Source: Thiobius zoothamnicola
GTDB taxonomy: Bacteria; Pseudomonadota; Gammaproteobacteria; Chromatiales; Chromatiaceae
Length of the DNA: 64,000 nucleotides
Direction: 5' to 3'
Assembly (NCBI GenBank): GCA_963678215.1
Contig: OY782758.1
Coordinates: 496,001-560,000 of the forward strand
Shown in pieces: positions 26,710-35,927 of this stretch (position 1 is the first letter of the stretch; each line of letters starts with the position of its first letter). The notes beneath the pieces were generated by a model. It made no database searches, was not told the origin of the DNA, and worked only from the letters and a program-made list of their open reading frames with translations. Position numbers and translations under genes: made by a program.

Positions 26710-27609
26710 TTAGCTTGTACTGCGCTGAGGCATGGATAAAAAACGCTCATTTAAACCCGCATAAGCATCAATGCGCCGGTCACGTAAAAAAGGCCAGATA
26801 CGGCGTAATGTTTCCGTACGATCTAGATCAATTTCGGCGATTAAAGTTTCATCGCTTTGATCAGCTTGTGCAATCATTTCACCTTGAGGTCCGCAAACGA
26901 ATGAATGACCCCAAAAATCAATCCCTGGCGCATCAGGTCGCGGTGAAGGTTCATGACCAACCCGGTTGCAGCTCAGTACAGGCAAGGCGTTACTGATGGC
27001 GTGACTTACCTGAATCGTACGCCAGGCTGCAAGCTGGCGTTGTTGTTCGGCTGGTTCATCCAGAGGATCCCAACCAATCGCGGTTGGGTAAATCAATAAT
27101 TCAGCGCCAGCTAACGCCATTAAACGGGCGGCTTCTGGATACCATTGATCCCAACAGATCAGTACGCCCAATTTGCCGATGGTGGTTTGAATCGGCGTAA
27201 ATCCGAGATCGCCCGGCGTAAAATAAAATTTCTCGTGAAACCCTGGATCCTCGGGAATATGCATTTTTCGGTATAACCCGGCCAGCTTGCCATCCGTGTC
27301 GAATACAACGGCGGTGTTGTGATACAGACCTTTAGTGCGTTGCTCAAATAACGAACTCACGATGACGCACTGATGTTGAGCGGCCAACGCGGCGAAAAAC
27401 TGACTGCTCGGGCCAGGGATGATTTCGGCTAAATCGAAATGGTCAACTTCTTCCGTCTGGCAGAAATAAGCATGATCATGTAACTCCTGCAACACAATGA
27501 GACGAGCGCCTTGCTGGGTTGCCAACTTGATCTGGTCGGCGATGTATTGTTGATTGGCGGCTCTGCTGCCTTGATGGTGATGCTGGATTAAGCTGGCTTT
27601 GAGTTTCAT
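26710..27609 (-). CDS. aguB: N-carbamoylputrescine amidase (nitrilase superfamily)
   Basis: The 299-residue carbon-nitrogen hydrolase has the Glu-Lys-Cys triad at Glu42 (VLQELHDHAYFCQ), Lys115 (YRKMHIPEDPGF) and Cys152 (LICWDQWYPEA). The overall sequence, including ELHDHAYFCQTEE and SFVCGPQGE, fits AguB, which converts N-carbamoylputrescine to putrescine, CO2 and ammonia. The usual partner agmatine deiminase gene is not next to it. It is divergent from the RND island, with the FNR-like box in between. Confidence 0.9.
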   Translation of the reverse strand: MKLKASLIQHHHQGSRAANQQYIADQIKLATQQGARLIVLQELHDHAYFCQTEEVDHFDLAEIIPGPSSQFFAALAAQHQCVIVSSLFEQRTKGLYHNTAVVFDTDGKLAGLYRKMHIPEDPGFHEKFYFTPGDLGFTPIQTTIGKLGVLICWDQWYPEAARLMALAGAELLIYPTAIGWDPLDEPAEQQRQLAAWRTIQVSHAISNALPVLSCNRVGHEPSPRPDAPGIDFWGHSFVCGPQGEMIAQADQSDETLIAEIDLDRTETLRRIWPFLRDRRIDAYAGLNERFLSMPQRSTS

Positions 27610-27671
27610 TAAGTATTTGTGGCAAAACTGAATGCCGTATCCAAGGTGTTCGACAACTAAAGCGGATTTTC

Positions 27672-27685
27672 TTGACTTAAATCAA
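27672..27685. promoter_or_regulatory. FNR/ANR/DNR-like box in the aguB-RND intergenic region
   Basis: TTGAC-TTAA-ATCAA matches the FNR-family consensus TTGAT-N4-ATCAA at 9 of 10 positions. It is 120 bases before the first RND gene and 63 before the divergent aguB, so it could act on either. Confidence 0.45.
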
Positions 27686-27742
27686 GTTCCACCATTGAAA
27701 TTTCCACTTTGAAATAAGTGAGTAATAAAAAACATGTTAGCT

Positions 27743-27752
27743 TGGACGTCCA
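27743..27752. promoter_or_regulatory. Perfect palindrome upstream of the RND operon
   Basis: TGGACGTCCA is a perfect 10-base palindrome, flanked by AGCT on the left and, one base away, AGCT on the right. It lies about 54 bases before the start of the first RND gene, where an operator would sit. No regulator gene is adjacent. Confidence 0.3.
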
Positions 27753-27805
27753 GAGCTATAGGCTAATCTTTTGGCGATTTTCATTCAGTGCGAAGGGAGA
27801 CATCA

Positions 27806-30800
27806 ATGTTTAGGTGGGTAATTGGGTCAAGTTTGAAATTTCGCTATCTGCTGGTGGCTATTTCAATTGGGTTGTTTGTTTTCGGAATGCAACAGCTACG
27901 CCACATGCCGATTGATGTTTTTCCTGAATTTGCCCCTCCAAAGGTTGAGATTCAAACCATAGGGATTGGTATGACACCGTCTGAAGTGGAGGAATTCATC
28001 ACCATCCCTTTGGAAAATATTCTCGCCGCGACTCCTGGCGTTGATGTTATCCGCTCGAAATCCGTACGTGCATTGTCGCAAGTCGTTTTAATCTTTAAGC
28101 ATGGCGAAGACCTCATTGAGGCTCGTCAACGCGTCCAGGAACTTCTGCAAGTGGCGATTGCTGGTTTTCCGCAAAGCGTCGGAACCCCAGTCATGCTACA
28201 ACCTCTATCTTCGACAAGTAGAGTCATGAAAATCGGAATTTCTTCTGATAAATTGAATATGATGGATTTATCAATGCTCGCTTATTGGAAAATTAAATTC
28301 CAATTAATGTCTGTGCCAGGCGTCGCTAACATCCCTATCTGGGGAGAGCGCATCAAAATGTTAACTGTCCAGGCTGATCCAGAGTTAATGAGTGCTCATG
28401 ATGTCACGCTGGATGAAGTGATGGAAACAACTTCAAACGCATTGGATTTCGGTTTATTGCAGCATACAAGCGCCGCCCAAAACAGGATAGCCGGCATGAT
28501 TGATACGCCTAATCAACGTCTGGCCATACATCATGATTATCCCTTGTTTGAGCCGAATCATTTATCAAACGTCCCTCTGGATTTAACCCAAAAAAGACCT
28601 GTTCCGCCGCCAGTTATTGACGATATAGGTAATGTCACTTGGGATACTTGGCCTATGATGGGGGATGCCGTAATAAATGATGAAGTTGGCTTGATGATGA
28701 TTGTCGAAAAGCTTCCATGGGCTAACACTTTGGAAGTAACGCGAGGTATTGAAGAGGCTTTGGAGAAACTGAAGCCTGGACTTAAGGATATAGAAATTGA
28801 CAGCACTATATTTCGACCAGCCACTTTTATTGAATTATCAATTAATAATCTAACAACAGCCTTACTTTTTGGCGGAATATTGGTTATTGGCGTGTTAATG
28901 CTGTTTTTATATGAGTGGCGCGTAGCACTGATTAGTATTATTGCTATCCCCATGTCTTTGATTATGGCCGTTCTGGTTTTATGGTTCATGGGTACAACCA
29001 TTAACACCATGGTTTTGGCTGGTTTTATTGTGGCGTTGGGGTCAGTCGTCGATGACGCAATTATTGATGTTGAGAATGTTGTACGGCGCCTTCGACAAAA
29101 TCAGCAATTAGGGGAAGTTATTTCCACTTTTAAAGTTATTGTCGAAGCTTCTGTCGAAGTGCGACCAGCAATTATGCAAGCAACATTAATTATTGTGCTT
29201 GCTGTTATCCCGGTATTTTTTATGGGCGGCTTATCGGGAGCATTTTTTGAACCCCTTGCTTTTTCATTTTTGCTAGCGATGATCGCTTCTTTAATCGTCG
29301 CTATGACAATCACGCCGGCATTGTGTTTCATTATGTTACGTAACACTGATTTGCAGGGAAAAGAATCACCAGTTGTTCCTTGGCTAAAGAAGCATTATGA
29401 CAAGCTTCTACGTTCTGTTATCAATGCGCCTCGTACAACGGTTTTTGCAAGTATTATCATCACTTTTTGTGGATTTTCTGTAGTTCCGTTCTTGGGGGAG
29501 TCGTTACTTCCAGAATTTAAGGAACGTGATTTTTTAATGCATTGGATACCACCGGAAGGTACATCTCTTCCTGAAACATTTCGCATTACTCAAGCGGCAA
29601 GCGTAGAGCTGCGGCAAATTTCAGGAGTTAGGAATTTTGGCGCACATATTGGTCGTGCAGTGAATGGTGATGAGCCTTATGGCGTGCAATTTACGGAAAA
29701 CTGGGTAAGCGTGGATCCGGCGGTTGATTATGATGAAACACGTGGTGCAATAGAGGAAGCGGTGGAGGGTTATCCAGGGATGCGGCGTGATGTGCAGACC
29801 TACTTAAAAGAAAGAATACGAGAAGTATTGACAGGTTCAGGCGAATCCATCGTAGTGCGGATATCAGGTCCCAACCTTGAGGTTTTGCAGAATGTGGCCA
29901 GCGATGTATACGATAAAATACATGATATTCCAGGGTTTATTGATGCTCATGTAAGCCAGCAAAAAATGATTCCGCAACTTCAGGTGAAAGTGCAACTGGA
30001 TAAAGCAGCGCGTTTTGGTCTTAAGCCGGGAGAGGTACGGCGTATTATTTCAACGATAACATCTGGTCAGGAAGTTACCGATATTCACCGAGACGGAAAA
30101 GTTTACGATGTAGTCATTTGGTCCGCTGAATCTGTACGTAACGACCCGGATAAAATTGGCGAACTATTAATTGACTCGCCTTATGGAGGACGTGTCAGGC
30201 TGCGTGATATTGCTGAACTTAAAATTGTTGCTGCTAACGGGACAATTAAACGAGAGGATGGTTCTCGTAGAGTTGATGTGGAAGGCAACGTGTCGGGGCG
30301 AGATCTTGGTGCAGTCGCTGCGGATGTTGCGGCGCGTTTAGCTGAGGTGAGTTTTCCACGTGGCTATTATCCAGAAATACTTGGAGAGTATAAAGAACGT
30401 CAGCAGGCGCAACAGAACCTTATGATCGCTACTATAATTGCGGCCGCAGCCATTTTTTTAGTGCTTCATGCGACATTTCGGAGCTTTAAACTGGCCGCAA
30501 TGGTGTTTATCTCATTACCTGCGGCATTAGTTGGAGCAATGCTTGCCATATTTCTAGGCGATAGCATTATCTCGTTGGGGGCATTGGTTGGAATTATCAC
30601 TATTCTAGGGATTGCCGCCCGTAACGGTATTTTACTGATCCAGCACTATCGCCACATCGAATATGTAGAAAAAGAGGCATTTGGCATTGATTTGATTTTA
30701 CGTGGTGCCAGTGAACGTTTATCCCCTATTCTTATGACAACGCTATGTACCGCTTTGGCGCTATCGCCACTTGTCATATCAGGCAGTATTCCTGGGCATG

Positions 30801-30979
30801 AAATTGAGCATCCGATGGCTGTGGCAATATTGGGAGGACTTGTCACCTCAACAGCTCTGACTTTATTGCTTGTTCCATTGCTATATCTGCATTTCGGAAA
30901 GATTTCGGGAAAAGAGGTTGCTGATTATGACGATCTACCTTACTCGACTTATTCATTACAGAACACAAGGGAGTCGTAG
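27806..30979 (+). CDS. RND efflux permease, CusA/CzcA-like (first of a pair)
   Basis: The 1057-residue inner membrane protein has the RND layout: TM1 near the N-terminus followed by MPIDVFPEFAPPKVEIQT, a periplasmic domain, a TM2-TM6 block, a second periplasmic domain and TM8-TM12. The proton-relay aspartates are intact as Asp416-Asp417 in VVDDAIIDVENVVRRLR, and TM10 has Arg939-Asn940 (AARNGILLIQHY). It belongs to the heavy-metal/CusA-like branch; the substrate is unknown. ATG 27806 has AAGGGAG 7 bases upstream. It opens a six-gene operon with a second, related permease 1.7 kb downstream. Base composition is AT-richer than the flanking genes, suggesting transfer. Confidence 0.93.
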   Translation: MFRWVIGSSLKFRYLLVAISIGLFVFGMQQLRHMPIDVFPEFAPPKVEIQTIGIGMTPSEVEEFITIPLENILAATPGVDVIRSKSVRALSQVVLIFKHGEDLIEARQRVQELLQVAIAGFPQSVGTPVMLQPLSSTSRVMKIGISSDKLNMMDLSMLAYWKIKFQLMSVPGVANIPIWGERIKMLTVQADPELMSAHDVTLDEVMETTSNALDFGLLQHTSAAQNRIAGMIDTPNQRLAIHHDYPLFEPNHLSNVPLDLTQKRPVPPPVIDDIGNVTWDTWPMMGDAVINDEVGLMMIVEKLPWANTLEVTRGIEEALEKLKPGLKDIEIDSTIFRPATFIELSINNLTTALLFGGILVIGVLMLFLYEWRVALISIIAIPMSLIMAVLVLWFMGTTINTMVLAGFIVALGSVVDDAIIDVENVVRRLRQNQQLGEVISTFKVIVEASVEVRPAIMQATLIIVLAVIPVFFMGGLSGAFFEPLAFSFLLAMIASLIVAMTITPALCFIMLRNTDLQGKESPVVPWLKKHYDKLLRSVINAPRTTVFASIIITFCGFSVVPFLGESLLPEFKERDFLMHWIPPEGTSLPETFRITQAASVELRQISGVRNFGAHIGRAVNGDEPYGVQFTENWVSVDPAVDYDETRGAIEEAVEGYPGMRRDVQTYLKERIREVLTGSGESIVVRISGPNLEVLQNVASDVYDKIHDIPGFIDAHVSQQKMIPQLQVKVQLDKAARFGLKPGEVRRIISTITSGQEVTDIHRDGKVYDVVIWSAESVRNDPDKIGELLIDSPYGGRVRLRDIAELKIVAANGTIKREDGSRRVDVEGNVSGRDLGAVAADVAARLAEVSFPRGYYPEILGEYKERQQAQQNLMIATIIAAAAIFLVLHATFRSFKLAAMVFISLPAALVGAMLAIFLGDSIISLGALVGIITILGIAARNGILLIQHYRHIEYVEKEAFGIDLILRGASERLSPILMTTLCTALALSPLVISGSIPGHEIEHPMAVAILGGLVTSTALTLLLVPLLYLHFGKISGKEVADYDDLPYSTYSLQNTRES

Positions 30980-30982
30980 GAG

Positions 30983-31624
30983 ATGAAAAAGGCTATTCAC
31001 GCCCGATTACCCGTTATTTTCTTGGTTTGTGTGCTGCTGTGTTGCAATTTAATTTTTGCACAAGATCAAATCCATATTCGCGGAGAAATTACCAAGATTG
31101 AAGACAATCTTTTGACTGTCGCGACGCGGAATCAGGGAACGCTCAAAATCAGAATGAGAAATAACACAAGTATTTTTAAACTTTCCAAGGCTTCTTTCAC
31201 AGAAGTTGATTTTGGCGTTTATGTAGGAGCCGTATCCCGACGGCTGGAAGAATTCAGTCCTATAGTTCGTGATTCAATGAGCTGGTTACATCAAGGCTAT
31301 GAGTTGCGGATCATGGATGAGGATTTGCGTGGCTTGGCGTTAGGCCACTCGAATTGGGATCTAACTTCCGAAAGCGTTATTTCGCATGGTTGGGTTGATG
31401 ATCTGGAGATTCGAGTTTTATCCATTAAATATGGTCCGACAGAAGAAGAAGAAACTGACGTTGATATTCCCCGTGATGTCACAATTGCGCGCATGTCTAT
31501 AGGTGATAAAGAACTTCTAGAACCTAAAGCCAATGTATTTATAGGCGCAATGGAGAATGGAGAATCTCTGCTCCAGGCTAATTATATAATGGTGGGTTAC
31601 AACGGTCTCGCCCCAGCATTGTAG
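30983..31624 (+). CDS. Unknown periplasmic protein, OB-fold-like (DUF5666-like)
   Basis: The 213-residue product has a Sec signal (PVIFLVCVLLCCNLIFA, cut before QDQIH). The mature part opens with IRGEITKIEDNLLTVATRNQGTLKIRM, the alternating strand pattern of small OB-fold/DUF5666-type domains, and repeats it weakly in the C-terminal half. No catalytic motif is visible. It starts 3 bases after the first RND gene and lies inside the operon between the permease and the adaptor, so a periplasmic accessory role for the pump is likely. I do not recognise it as a named family with certainty. Confidence 0.7.
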   Translation: MKKAIHARLPVIFLVCVLLCCNLIFAQDQIHIRGEITKIEDNLLTVATRNQGTLKIRMRNNTSIFKLSKASFTEVDFGVYVGAVSRRLEEFSPIVRDSMSWLHQGYELRIMDEDLRGLALGHSNWDLTSESVISHGWVDDLEIRVLSIKYGPTEEEETDVDIPRDVTIARMSIGDKELLEPKANVFIGAMENGESLLQANYIMVGYNGLAPAL

Positions 31625-31692
31625 ATGAGGCATCAATCTGATCAAGTTTTATATTCATCAGGCATATCTTCAGTATAACCAAGGGAATAGCC

Positions 31693-32628
31693 ATGAAAGT
31701 CATTCAGCAAATTAGGTCTGTATTTTATAAGCCAAGAATTCTTGCCACGGATACGCCATATATTCAGAAGAGAACTAATATGTTATCTGAAATCTATACA
31801 TTGAAAGTAAGAAATTTACTGTTTCCAATTATCTGTTCTTTAATATTAACGCCAGCAGTTTATGCTGGTGGAGGTGCTGAACCAAGCGGCCCGTATGGTC
31901 CAGCTAAGTTTGAGGAAATTCCAGGCACTGATCTAAAACGGGTTATTCTGGACGAGAAATCTGTTAATCGACTAGGTATTGAAATAGGAGAAATATCAAG
32001 GCGTACAATAACGAGGAAACAGATGGTTGGGGGTAAGCGAGTATTGCCGGTTGAGAGAATCAAAAATACTCAACCAGACTATATTTCATCTGGTTTTGGC
32101 CGGGTAAACCATTTTGATACAAGTACTCAATATCAAGTTATCCCTCAAAAGGATTCCGATCAAGATTGGATTAAAGTTTCCATCACTAAATCAGAATGGG
32201 AACGCGTTGATAAAGATGAGCCAGTAGTGGTTTATTCACTTGGCGATAGAGAGAAACCGATTAAAGTTCGTCTTTCAGGGCTTCCTCCTATTCACGATCT
32301 GAAGCGAGCAATGTTGAAAGTCTATTATTTGATCTCTCGTAAAGATTATTCGTTCGCCCTGAATGAGCGTGTGCGGGTTCAATTCACCTTGAAAGGAAAT
32401 GGAGAAAACCATTTGGTGGCACCTTATGAGGCTCTTCATTATGACTATAAAGGGAAGCCTTGGGTTTATGTCAATACTGGACAATGGACTTATGAACGTA
32501 AATCAATCAATGTAAAACGCATAGAAGAAAGCTATGCTCTCCTGGAAAGTGGCCCTCCCGCCGGAACGCCTGTAGTGACAGTCGGTGCTCCGCTGCTATA
32601 TGGCGCAGAAGTGGTCTTTAAAAAGTAA
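31693..32628 (+). CDS. Minimal periplasmic adaptor (membrane fusion-like) protein
   Basis: The 311-residue protein resembles the end parts of CzcB/HlyD-type adaptors: IPGTDLKRVILDEKSVNRLGI at the N-terminus and LVAPYEALHYDYKGKPWVYVN, then ESGPPAGTPVVTVGAPLLYG at the C-terminus. The long coiled-coil hairpin of a full adaptor is missing, so it is too short to reach a TolC-type duct. ATG 31693 has AAGGGA 6 bases upstream; ATG 31780 would begin just before the hydrophobic signal (NLLFPIICSLILTPAVYA), which otherwise has an unusually long n-region. It sits 21 bases before the second permease gene. Confidence 0.78.
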   Translation: MKVIQQIRSVFYKPRILATDTPYIQKRTNMLSEIYTLKVRNLLFPIICSLILTPAVYAGGGAEPSGPYGPAKFEEIPGTDLKRVILDEKSVNRLGIEIGEISRRTITRKQMVGGKRVLPVERIKNTQPDYISSGFGRVNHFDTSTQYQVIPQKDSDQDWIKVSITKSEWERVDKDEPVVVYSLGDREKPIKVRLSGLPPIHDLKRAMLKVYYLISRKDYSFALNERVRVQFTLKGNGENHLVAPYEALHYDYKGKPWVYVNTGQWTYERKSINVKRIEESYALLESGPPAGTPVVTVGAPLLYGAEVVFKK

Positions 32629-32649
32629 ATTGGAGAAAGGGAGTAATCA

Positions 32650-35600
32650 ATGTTAAATCAAATTATTTTATCAAGCATACGGCTTCGGAGTGTAGTTATT
32701 GGCTTAACTATCGCTATGGTCGTACTTGCATTCGCCTATATCAAGGAAATTCCCGTTGACGTTTTCCCTGAATTTGGCGAGCCGACTGTTGAGATCCAAA
32801 CTGAAGCGTTAGGTTTGTCAGCAGAGGAAGTAAAAAGCCTAGTCACACTCAATATTGAGGAACTGCTTGCAGGGGTTCCATGGGTGACATCCATGCGTTC
32901 AGAATCCCTTATGGGATTGTCTTCGATAAAACTGACATTTGAACGTGGCACCGATTTAATGGAGGCACGCCAGATGGTTAGCGAGCGGTTAACACTTGCT
33001 TACGCGTTACCCAATATCTCAGACCCACCTCAGGTTATCCAGCCGCAATCCACAACAAATCGGCTGATGATGGTTGGATTACGATCTGATGACATTGAGC
33101 CGACTCAATTATCGATTCTGACAAAATGGGTAATCAAGCCTCGTTTGCTTGGCGTACCTGGAGTTTCAAATATTGCTGTTTGGGGGTTAAAACCAAAGGA
33201 AATGCAGATTCAGGTGGATCCGCGCCGACTTCGCGATGCACGTTTAATACAGGATGATGTGATTGATGCGGCAGGTAATGCGCTTTGGGTTACGCCTTTA
33301 AGTTTTTTGAAAGGTCATTCGCCAGGAACTGGTGGCTTTATTGATCATTCTAACCAAAGGTTAGGGATTCATCATAAGATGCCAATCATCGAACCAGAAG
33401 ATATGGCTAAAGTACCTGTTACTCCTAAACATTTGTTGATGACAGGCAAATTGATGGATTTAGGTGATATATCAGAGGTGCTTTATAGCCATCCTCCTCT
33501 CATAGGAGATGCTATTGTCAATAACCAAAATGGGATGATATTGGTTCTCGATAAACTACCATCGGCGAATACGATTGAAGTCACTAAAAATGTCAATGCC
33601 GCTTTAGCAGACTTAAAGCACGGGCTTCCCGGCATCACGTTGGATACTAATGTGTTCCAGCTCTCCACTTATGTAGAGACTTCATTAAACAATTTACTGA
33701 GTGTTGCACTTGCAGGCATAACCATAATGGCTATTGTCATTGGTTTGCTCTTAATGAGTTGGAGAGCGACTTTAGTTAGCTTGATCAGCATTTTGGCCCC
33801 AACGCTAACTGCTTTGATCATTGTACAGATAGGCGGTGGAACGCTTAATACAATGGTTATTTCCGGCTTAATTGTCGCACTGGGCATTACTGTCGGTGAT
33901 ACGATTACGGATATCGTACAAATTATGCAATATGCTTCTAAAGGCGGACGGGATATCGACTTAGTAACCTGTATACGCAAGTCGTTGTCACGAACAAAAA
34001 GCGTAGCAATATTTTCATTACTGGCAATTACTTTGGCAGGCTTGCCAGTGTTTTTCATGGGAGGCATTGCTGGAGCTTTCATGGAGCCTTTAATGGCGAC
34101 TTATTTGCTTGCCGTAATAAGTTCTTGGTTTATTGGCTTGACGTTGACGCCCGCTTTAGTTTTTTGGTTATTTTCGCCAAGAGAAGCGGATATCCAATCA
34201 AATAATATTTATGGTTTTCTCAGGCAACGATTTGAGTCTCTGACTTCTTATTTATCCGCAAAAACAACTTTGGTTGTCATTTTGGGTGTTTTGGTCATTG
34301 CAAGTGGTTTATTGGCCAGTGCAGCTTTAAGTTTCCGACTTCTGCCTGAATTCTCCGAAAATAATGTGGTGATCCAATTTAGAACTGCTCCTGGCACTTC
34401 ATTGAAAGAAACAACACGAATCACCTCTCGAATGGCGAATGAGCTTCATATGTTGGATGAAGTGCGGCAGGTCAATGCACATATTGGTCGCGCTATTTCG
34501 GGTGATCAAATTGTGAACGTTAATGAGGGTCAGATTTGGCTTACCTTGAATTCAGACATATCACGCCATCAATCCTTAAAAGTAGTAACAAATACAGTCA
34601 AGGGATACCCAGGCGTGGATACGAGTGTTCAAAGTTATCTGCGAAATACGATAAGCCAAGTAATCAGTGGTCAGGATGCTCCTATCGTTATACGAATCTA
34701 CGGTCAGGAACTAAAAGTATTGGAATCTAAAGCTGAAGAAATCCGATCTAAGCTTAATCTCATTGAGGAGTTGGAAAACATTCGAATTGCGCAATCTCCA
34801 TATGAACCGCAGATAAATGTCCAAATTGATGTTGATGCAGCCGCTAAAGCTGGTGTTAAACCAGGTGATGTTCGTCGTTCTGCAGCAACTATATTCTCAG
34901 GCATTAATGTCGGTTTTCTGTTTGAAGAACAAAAATTGTTTGATGTCGCTGTTTGGAGTCCTCCAGAAATCCGAAAAAGCATTACAGATTTGGAAAATAT
35001 CCTTGTTGAAAAATCGGATAGAAGTCGGGTTAGGCTTGGTGATATTGCTTCTATCAAAGTCGTTCCAATGCCTGTGTCGATCAGGCATGAGAATATCTCC
35101 GCTTATATTGATATTATGGCGGATTCCAGAGATGGAGATATTCATTCCACCAATCAGAAAATCAATGGTGTACTAAATAACATTGATTTCCCATTGGAAT
35201 ATCATCCTGAATTATTAGGGGAAAATACTGAACAATTAGGCATTGCTGAAAGAATCAGCAGTCTGATTCTGATAGCAATTATTGGTATCTTCTTATTACT
35301 GCAAGCTCGTTTCAATAATTGGAAGGCGACTTTATTTGCTTTTCTTAGCATACCAGCTGCAATTTCTGGAGGTGTTCTCACGGTTCTTTTAACCGGAGCC
35401 AGTGTAACTTTAGGTACAGTTATTGGTTTTCTTGCGTTGCTTGGGATTACCACACGCTATGTCATAATTATTATTGACAACCTACAAAATAACTCCATGC
35501 CGGGTGGAGATTATCAGGCGTTAATTTCCAGTATAAATCTAATGCCTGTATTTGTCAGTGTAATGGCGACAATTTCTGTGCTATTGCCAATTGCAGTATT

Positions 35601-35781
35601 CGGCGGTATTCCTGGTTTGGAAATCATTGCATCATCAGCACAGGTTATAGTAGGAGGGATGGTTTTTTCTACATTATTCACACTCTTGGTTATTCCAGCA
35701 TTTTATTCAGTTTTTCAGGTAAATTTAGAACCTGCTTTAGAAATTGACGTGGAAATAACTGCTAATCAGAAATCTATATAG
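32650..35781 (+). CDS. RND efflux permease, CusA/CzcA-like, with altered proton relay (second of a pair)
   Basis: The 1043-residue protein is collinear with the first permease and clearly homologous (VDVFPEFGEPTVEIQTEALG; SNQRLGIHH against PNQRLAIHH in the first). TM4 reads GITVGDTITDIVQIMQY: at residue 416, where the first permease has Asp, this one has Gly; Asp417 is kept, and the Glu of VEN has gone. In TM10 the Arg is kept (Arg936) but the following Asn is Tyr. These are the positions of the AcrB Asp407/Asp408 and Lys940/Asn941 relay. The protein may be transport-impaired alone and work in a mixed trimer with the first permease, as MdtB and MdtC do. The frame is intact and the start has GAAAGGGAG upstream, so it is not a decaying gene. 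Confidence 0.9.
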   Translation: MLNQIILSSIRLRSVVIGLTIAMVVLAFAYIKEIPVDVFPEFGEPTVEIQTEALGLSAEEVKSLVTLNIEELLAGVPWVTSMRSESLMGLSSIKLTFERGTDLMEARQMVSERLTLAYALPNISDPPQVIQPQSTTNRLMMVGLRSDDIEPTQLSILTKWVIKPRLLGVPGVSNIAVWGLKPKEMQIQVDPRRLRDARLIQDDVIDAAGNALWVTPLSFLKGHSPGTGGFIDHSNQRLGIHHKMPIIEPEDMAKVPVTPKHLLMTGKLMDLGDISEVLYSHPPLIGDAIVNNQNGMILVLDKLPSANTIEVTKNVNAALADLKHGLPGITLDTNVFQLSTYVETSLNNLLSVALAGITIMAIVIGLLLMSWRATLVSLISILAPTLTALIIVQIGGGTLNTMVISGLIVALGITVGDTITDIVQIMQYASKGGRDIDLVTCIRKSLSRTKSVAIFSLLAITLAGLPVFFMGGIAGAFMEPLMATYLLAVISSWFIGLTLTPALVFWLFSPREADIQSNNIYGFLRQRFESLTSYLSAKTTLVVILGVLVIASGLLASAALSFRLLPEFSENNVVIQFRTAPGTSLKETTRITSRMANELHMLDEVRQVNAHIGRAISGDQIVNVNEGQIWLTLNSDISRHQSLKVVTNTVKGYPGVDTSVQSYLRNTISQVISGQDAPIVIRIYGQELKVLESKAEEIRSKLNLIEELENIRIAQSPYEPQINVQIDVDAAAKAGVKPGDVRRSAATIFSGINVGFLFEEQKLFDVAVWSPPEIRKSITDLENILVEKSDRSRVRLGDIASIKVVPMPVSIRHENISAYIDIMADSRDGDIHSTNQKINGVLNNIDFPLEYHPELLGENTEQLGIAERISSLILIAIIGIFLLLQARFNNWKATLFAFLSIPAAISGGVLTVLLTGASVTLGTVIGFLALLGITTRYVIIIIDNLQNNSMPGGDYQALISSINLMPVFVSVMATISVLLPIAVFGGIPGLEIIASSAQVIVGGMVFSTLFTLLVIPAFYSVFQVNLEPALEIDVEITANQKSI

Positions 35782-35927
35782 GCCTGGGCTAAATATTCGC
35801 TGATCCACTTCATAAACAATGGGGTGGGTTGGTGATTTTAATCGGTGCCATAAGATTAGTATTCTTTGCTACACCCTTTATGGATTGCATGCTTAAGCGA
35901 ATTAGATGCGCCCATGGTAAATATGAT

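Noticed and set aside
32650..35781. Second RND gene considered a pseudogene because of the lost aspartate
   Set aside because: The frame is full length, the start signal is good and the rest of the protein is well kept, so change of role is more likely than decay.
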